From Clostridiaceae bacterium (lineage in GTDB: Bacteria; Bacillota; Clostridia; Peptostreptococcales; Tindalliaceae): a DNA stretch of 46,505 nucleotides. Where the stretch lies: contig JAGXHW010000029.1 in assembly GCA_024635995.1 (NCBI GenBank), positions 1 to 46,505 on the forward strand, given 5' to 3'. Position numbers and translations under genes: made by a program. The notes under the pieces are model-generated. The model was not told the origin of the DNA. It saw only the letters and a program-made list of their open reading frames with translations, and did no database searches. Positions 44,175 through 46,505 of this stretch are shown here, piece by piece. Position 1 is the first letter of the stretch, and each line of letters opens with the position of its first letter.

Positions 44175-45239
44175 ATGATGGAATTAGCTCATGTGCAAAC
44201 CCCGGCGCTCATCCTGGACCTGGATGTTTTTGACGAAAATGCACGAATCATGGAAAATTATGTTGCCGGCACGAAAATGGCCCTGCGGCCACACTACAAA
44301 TCCCATAAATGCACGGCTATCGCCCACAGGCAGATCGCCGCCGGGGCCAACGGAATCTGCTGCGCGAAATTAAGCGAGGCGGAAGACCTTGCCAATGCCG
44401 GGATCGAAGACATTCTCATTGCCAACCAGATAACCGACCCGGCCAAGATCGTCCGGTTGGCCACTTTAGCTGCCAGCTGCCTGTTGACTGTTGCCGTGGA
44501 CAACGCAAAGAACATCGCCGACCTTGAAACCGCAGCAGCATTTCAGCATGCCACCATCCACTGCCTGGTGGAATACGAGATTGGCATGAACCGTTGCGGC
44601 GTGCAAACACCGGAAGAAGTTTATGCCCTGGTGCAGGAGATCGAAAAGCGTCCGCACCTGATTTTTGAGGGTATCCAGGCCTACGCCGGAAATCTGGCCC
44701 ATGAAGCGGATGAAATGATACGAAAACAGGAATCGGATAAAGTGGAACAACGGCTCCGGGAACTGCTGGATTTTCTGGTGAACAAAGGCGTTTTAGTGAA
44801 AGAAGTCAGCGGGGTCAGCACCGGCACCATTGGGTTTCGCCCCCATGACACAGTGTACACAGAAGTGCAGCCGGGGAGCTACCTGTTCATGGACGCAGCT
44901 TACAACCAACTGCACTTACCCTTTAAAAACGCTCTCTTTGTTCTTTCTAAGGTCATCAGCGCGAATAACCGTCAGGTGGTGTGTGACGCTGGCATGAAAA
45001 CCGTCAGCGTCGATCAGGGTTCCCCTGCGCTAAAGGGTTATCCCCAGGCTGTGCTGAGCATGAGTGAGGAACACATCACTGTAAGTGCTGCTGAATGCCC
45101 GGCTGAGGTGGGAAATCTGCTCTTCGTGATCCCCAGCCATTGCTGCACCACGGTAAATCTCCATGACCACTTGATCCTCTACAGGGGAAATAAAGTGATG
45201 GACAAAGTGCCGGTCACCAGCCGGGGGAAAAGTCTCTGA
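44175..45239 (+). CDS. PLP enzyme of the D-threonine aldolase / D-serine dehydratase family
   Basis: 354 aa, an alanine-racemase-like fold-type III enzyme. The N-terminus VQTPALILDLDVFDEN leads to MALRPHYKSHK, where the first Lys of HYKSHK binds PLP. ICCAKLSEAEDLANAGIEDI, VEYEIGMNRCGV and the metal-site PSHCCTTVNLHD (His and Cys) at the C-terminus are typical. Members cleave D-threonine/D-allothreonine to glycine and acetaldehyde, or act on D-serine or 3-hydroxyaspartate; the exact substrate is not decided by sequence. GGAGGAGG precedes ATG 44175 (ATG 44178 is also possible). It is monocistronic with a strong terminator, and its base composition matches the native genes left of 41047. Confidence 0.88.
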   Translation: MMELAHVQTPALILDLDVFDENARIMENYVAGTKMALRPHYKSHKCTAIAHRQIAAGANGICCAKLSEAEDLANAGIEDILIANQITDPAKIVRLATLAASCLLTVAVDNAKNIADLETAAAFQHATIHCLVEYEIGMNRCGVQTPEEVYALVQEIEKRPHLIFEGIQAYAGNLAHEADEMIRKQESDKVEQRLRELLDFLVNKGVLVKEVSGVSTGTIGFRPHDTVYTEVQPGSYLFMDAAYNQLHLPFKNALFVLSKVISANNRQVVCDAGMKTVSVDQGSPALKGYPQAVLSMSEEHITVSAAECPAEVGNLLFVIPSHCCTTVNLHDHLILYRGNKVMDKVPVTSRGKSL

Positions 45240-45289
45240 TACCGGTTTGAGATTATTCATCCATCTAATTCTAGAAATTCTACAAAAAT

Positions 45290-45337
45290 GGGGAAGAGAG
45301 CCAATGATGAAGGCTCTCTTCCCCGCTGTGTTTTTTT
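45290..45337 (+). terminator. Strong intrinsic terminator
   Basis: GGGGAAGAGAGCC (45290-45302) pairs perfectly with GGCTCTCTTCCCC (45312-45324), followed by seven T within 45331-45337. It ends the PLP-enzyme transcript and may also stop the convergent diguanylate cyclase transcript. Confidence 0.93.
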
Positions 45338-45374
45338 AAGGCTGTTTTTAATCCTTGAAACCTCTTGAAAACTA

Positions 45375-46226
45375 TTATTTGTTTTTCTTATCCTCATACA
45401 TCAATTTGTCAGCTTTACTAATCATTTCTTCAGGATTATTTTCATCCGTTAATTCGCAAATCCCTGCGCTCATAGATATCTCAATTTCATTGTCGTCAAG
45501 GTTAAGAACGACTGTTTTTAATGAACTTGCAATTCTGCCAACAATTTTTTTGGCTATTTTGAGTGTTGCATTGGGGAAAACAATCACAAATTCATCACCT
45601 CCATATCTGCCGAACAAATCATCTTGACGAATTGTATCTTTGACAACAGCTGTAAACATTTTAAGTGCAGAATCTCCACCTAAATGACCATACTTATCAT
45701 TTATTAGTTTAAACTTGTCGATGTCCATCATGGCAACTGACAGCGTGCTCCCTGTTCGCTTTGCGGATTCAAATTCATGTTTAAAAAGGCCCATCAAATA
45801 CTGACGGCTGAAAGTTCCTGTCAAACCATCCTTTTGTGCCATCTCTTTTAAAGTATATCCTTCCACTCTTTCAGTTACATCCAGACAACTACCTATAAAA
45901 CCTGTAAACTCCCCATTCTCATCTACAGCCGGTACACCTATGTCATTAATCCATCGCCACTCACCATCATGGCGAAGTAATCGATATTCCATCTCAAAGG
46001 GGGTTTTTTGGTTAAAATTTTCCAGATAGATTTTTAAGCACCTATCAAAATCGTCTGGATGTACTCCTTCTGTCCAACCATTGCCATATTCTTCTTCAAA
46101 AGTTCGACCTGTAAAATCAAGCCATGTTTTATTAAAATAGTAACACTTGGCATCAAGACCGGATCGCCATATTAAATTTGGTGCATTCTCAACAATAACC
46201 TTATATTCACTAAAACTCAAGTCCAA
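45375..46226 (-). CDS. PAS-GGDEF diguanylate cyclase
   Basis: 283 aa, with no membrane helices. The PAS domain (~5-125) shows YKVIVENAPNLIWRSGLDAK, NGWTEGVHPDD and GFIGSCLDVTERV. The GGDEF domain follows, with DIDKFKLINDKYGHLGGD, an inhibitory RxxD site (RQDD) five residues before an intact GGDEF, and SMSAGI. It should make c-di-GMP with product inhibition, tuned by a ligand at PAS. The frame opens at ATG 46247, but AAAGGAGTG lies inside that extension, 6 bases before TTG 46226, so translation probably starts at the TTG. It is preceded by a ~195-base leader with a terminator. Confidence 0.88.
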   Translation of the reverse strand: MDLSFSEYKVIVENAPNLIWRSGLDAKCYYFNKTWLDFTGRTFEEEYGNGWTEGVHPDDFDRCLKIYLENFNQKTPFEMEYRLLRHDGEWRWINDIGVPAVDENGEFTGFIGSCLDVTERVEGYTLKEMAQKDGLTGTFSRQYLMGLFKHEFESAKRTGSTLSVAMMDIDKFKLINDKYGHLGGDSALKMFTAVVKDTIRQDDLFGRYGGDEFVIVFPNATLKIAKKIVGRIASSLKTVVLNLDDNEIEISMSAGICELTDENNPEEMISKADKLMYEDKKNK

Positions 46227-46298
46227 TAAAAACACTCCTTTCATCACGTAAATCTATACACAATTAATACATAAAATAAGTTTTCAGAGGCACTAGAC

Positions 46299-46336
46299 AA
46301 AAAAACCGCCTAAGGATCATTTTTGTTCCTTAGACG
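46299..46336 (-). terminator. Intrinsic terminator inside the diguanylate cyclase leader
   Basis: On the minus strand the stem 46336-46327/46316-46307 (10 bp with one G-U) is followed by seven T (46305-46299). It lies between the promoter at 46427-46455 and the start codon, so it would stop transcription before the gene unless read through: an attenuator layout. Confidence 0.75.
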
Positions 46337-46426
46337 ACTCAGAGGTTTTGTATTTAGTTATGGCTTGCTGACAAATGCATTTATTTTCAGATTGACGAAT
46401 TTAACCCATCGACTAATCTAACATTT
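46337..46426 (-). ncRNA. Candidate riboswitch/attenuator leader
   Basis: About 85 bases lie between the predicted start of transcription (~46420) and the terminator. The minus-strand RNA includes GAUGGGUUAAAUUCGUCA and CAGCAAGCCAUAACUAAAUA. The first is faintly reminiscent of the GGGUUUAAAU core of class II c-di-GMP riboswitches, which would suit a diguanylate cyclase gene. I cannot confirm a consensus fold by eye; the class I core was not seen. Confidence 0.35.
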
Positions 46427-46455
46427 AGTATACCACAATGCAGGGCACCAGTCAA
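46427..46455 (-). promoter_or_regulatory. SigA-type promoter of the diguanylate cyclase
   Basis: On the minus strand, TTGACT (46455-46450), a 17-base spacer and TATACT (46432-46427), with a TGG extended -10. This is close to the consensus and the best vegetative promoter seen in the window. Confidence 0.8.
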
Positions 46456-46505
46456 TAATTGTCAACCCGGGTATTTGACAGTTGAATCTTGTTAAACTCA
46501 TTCTA

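Noticed and set aside
46337..46426. Class I c-di-GMP (GEMM) riboswitch
   Set aside because: The conserved class I core elements were not found by eye; only a weak class II-like string is present.

Overview
The window looks like chromosomal DNA of a low-to-mid GC, Gram-positive, probably anaerobic member of the Clostridia. The support is strong GGAGG-type ribosome binding sites, a SigI/RsgI sigma/anti-sigma pair, YvrJ and Lgt-like proteins, copper-amine-oxidase-N (CuAO_N) surface modules and TTG starts. The genus cannot be fixed from sequence alone; Alkaliphilus/Tindallia-like lineages are a guess. Bases 1-29 are not genomic: they match the Illumina Nextera read-2 adapter plus transposon mosaic end, so the left edge is a library or assembly artefact.

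Layout. (1) 30-6900 is a defence-type block on the minus strand: a cut-off CDS, a small basic protein, a Nudix hydrolase, an 84-aa unknown, a DUF2357/PD-(D/E)XK McrC-like nuclease and a 1060-aa McrB-like AAA+ protein carrying an EVE modified-base reader. A 5' remnant of a restriction-type helicase gene borders it. (2) 7160-7780 is a mini phage-lysis relic (M15 endolysin and YvrJ). (3) 8090-11720 holds a PPOX-family protein, a GNAT acetyltransferase, an orphan PAS histidine kinase and class I fructose-bisphosphate aldolase. The kinase is flanked by degenerate copies of the acetyltransferase/aldolase junction. (4) 11990-24470 is a run of mainly minus-strand genes: a giant GLUG/CuAO_N surface protein, a CuAO_N-PheC-like secreted protein, an AEC transporter, a GGDEF-EAL protein, isoaspartyl dipeptidase, a plus-strand CuAO_N protein and an unknown protein. 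(5) 24770-29470 encodes a membrane-bound LuxR-type regulator, an Lgt-like membrane enzyme and a large lipoprotein metalloprotease. (6) 29915-31876 is sigI-rsgI. RsgI ends in a striking Asp-rich extracellular repeat.

(7) 31949-41047 is a glycan block: a GT-GH130 fusion, a GT4-(alpha/alpha)6 fusion, a second GT4, mannose-6-phosphate isomerase and a ROK fructokinase. Together these suggest intracellular or cell-envelope mannoside synthesis and turnover feeding mannose-6-P and fructose-6-P. (8) 41050-44070 is an AT-rich scar: a broken DUF4825 gene, an IS1380-type transposase relic, a broken SDR gene, an intact GAPDH of foreign-looking composition and a truncated LDCC-type peptide. (9) 44175-46505 has a D-threonine-aldolase-type PLP enzyme and a PAS-GGDEF diguanylate cyclase preceded by a long leader with an intrinsic terminator (a candidate riboswitch).

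The points most worth following are: the two SigI-type promoters with identical 19-nt spacing, one before sigI itself and one before the acidic-repeat CuAO_N gene; the Asp-repeat RsgI sensor; the multi-reader McrBC-like system; the GT-GH130 fusion whose GT metal motif is degenerate; and the attenuated leader of the diguanylate cyclase.
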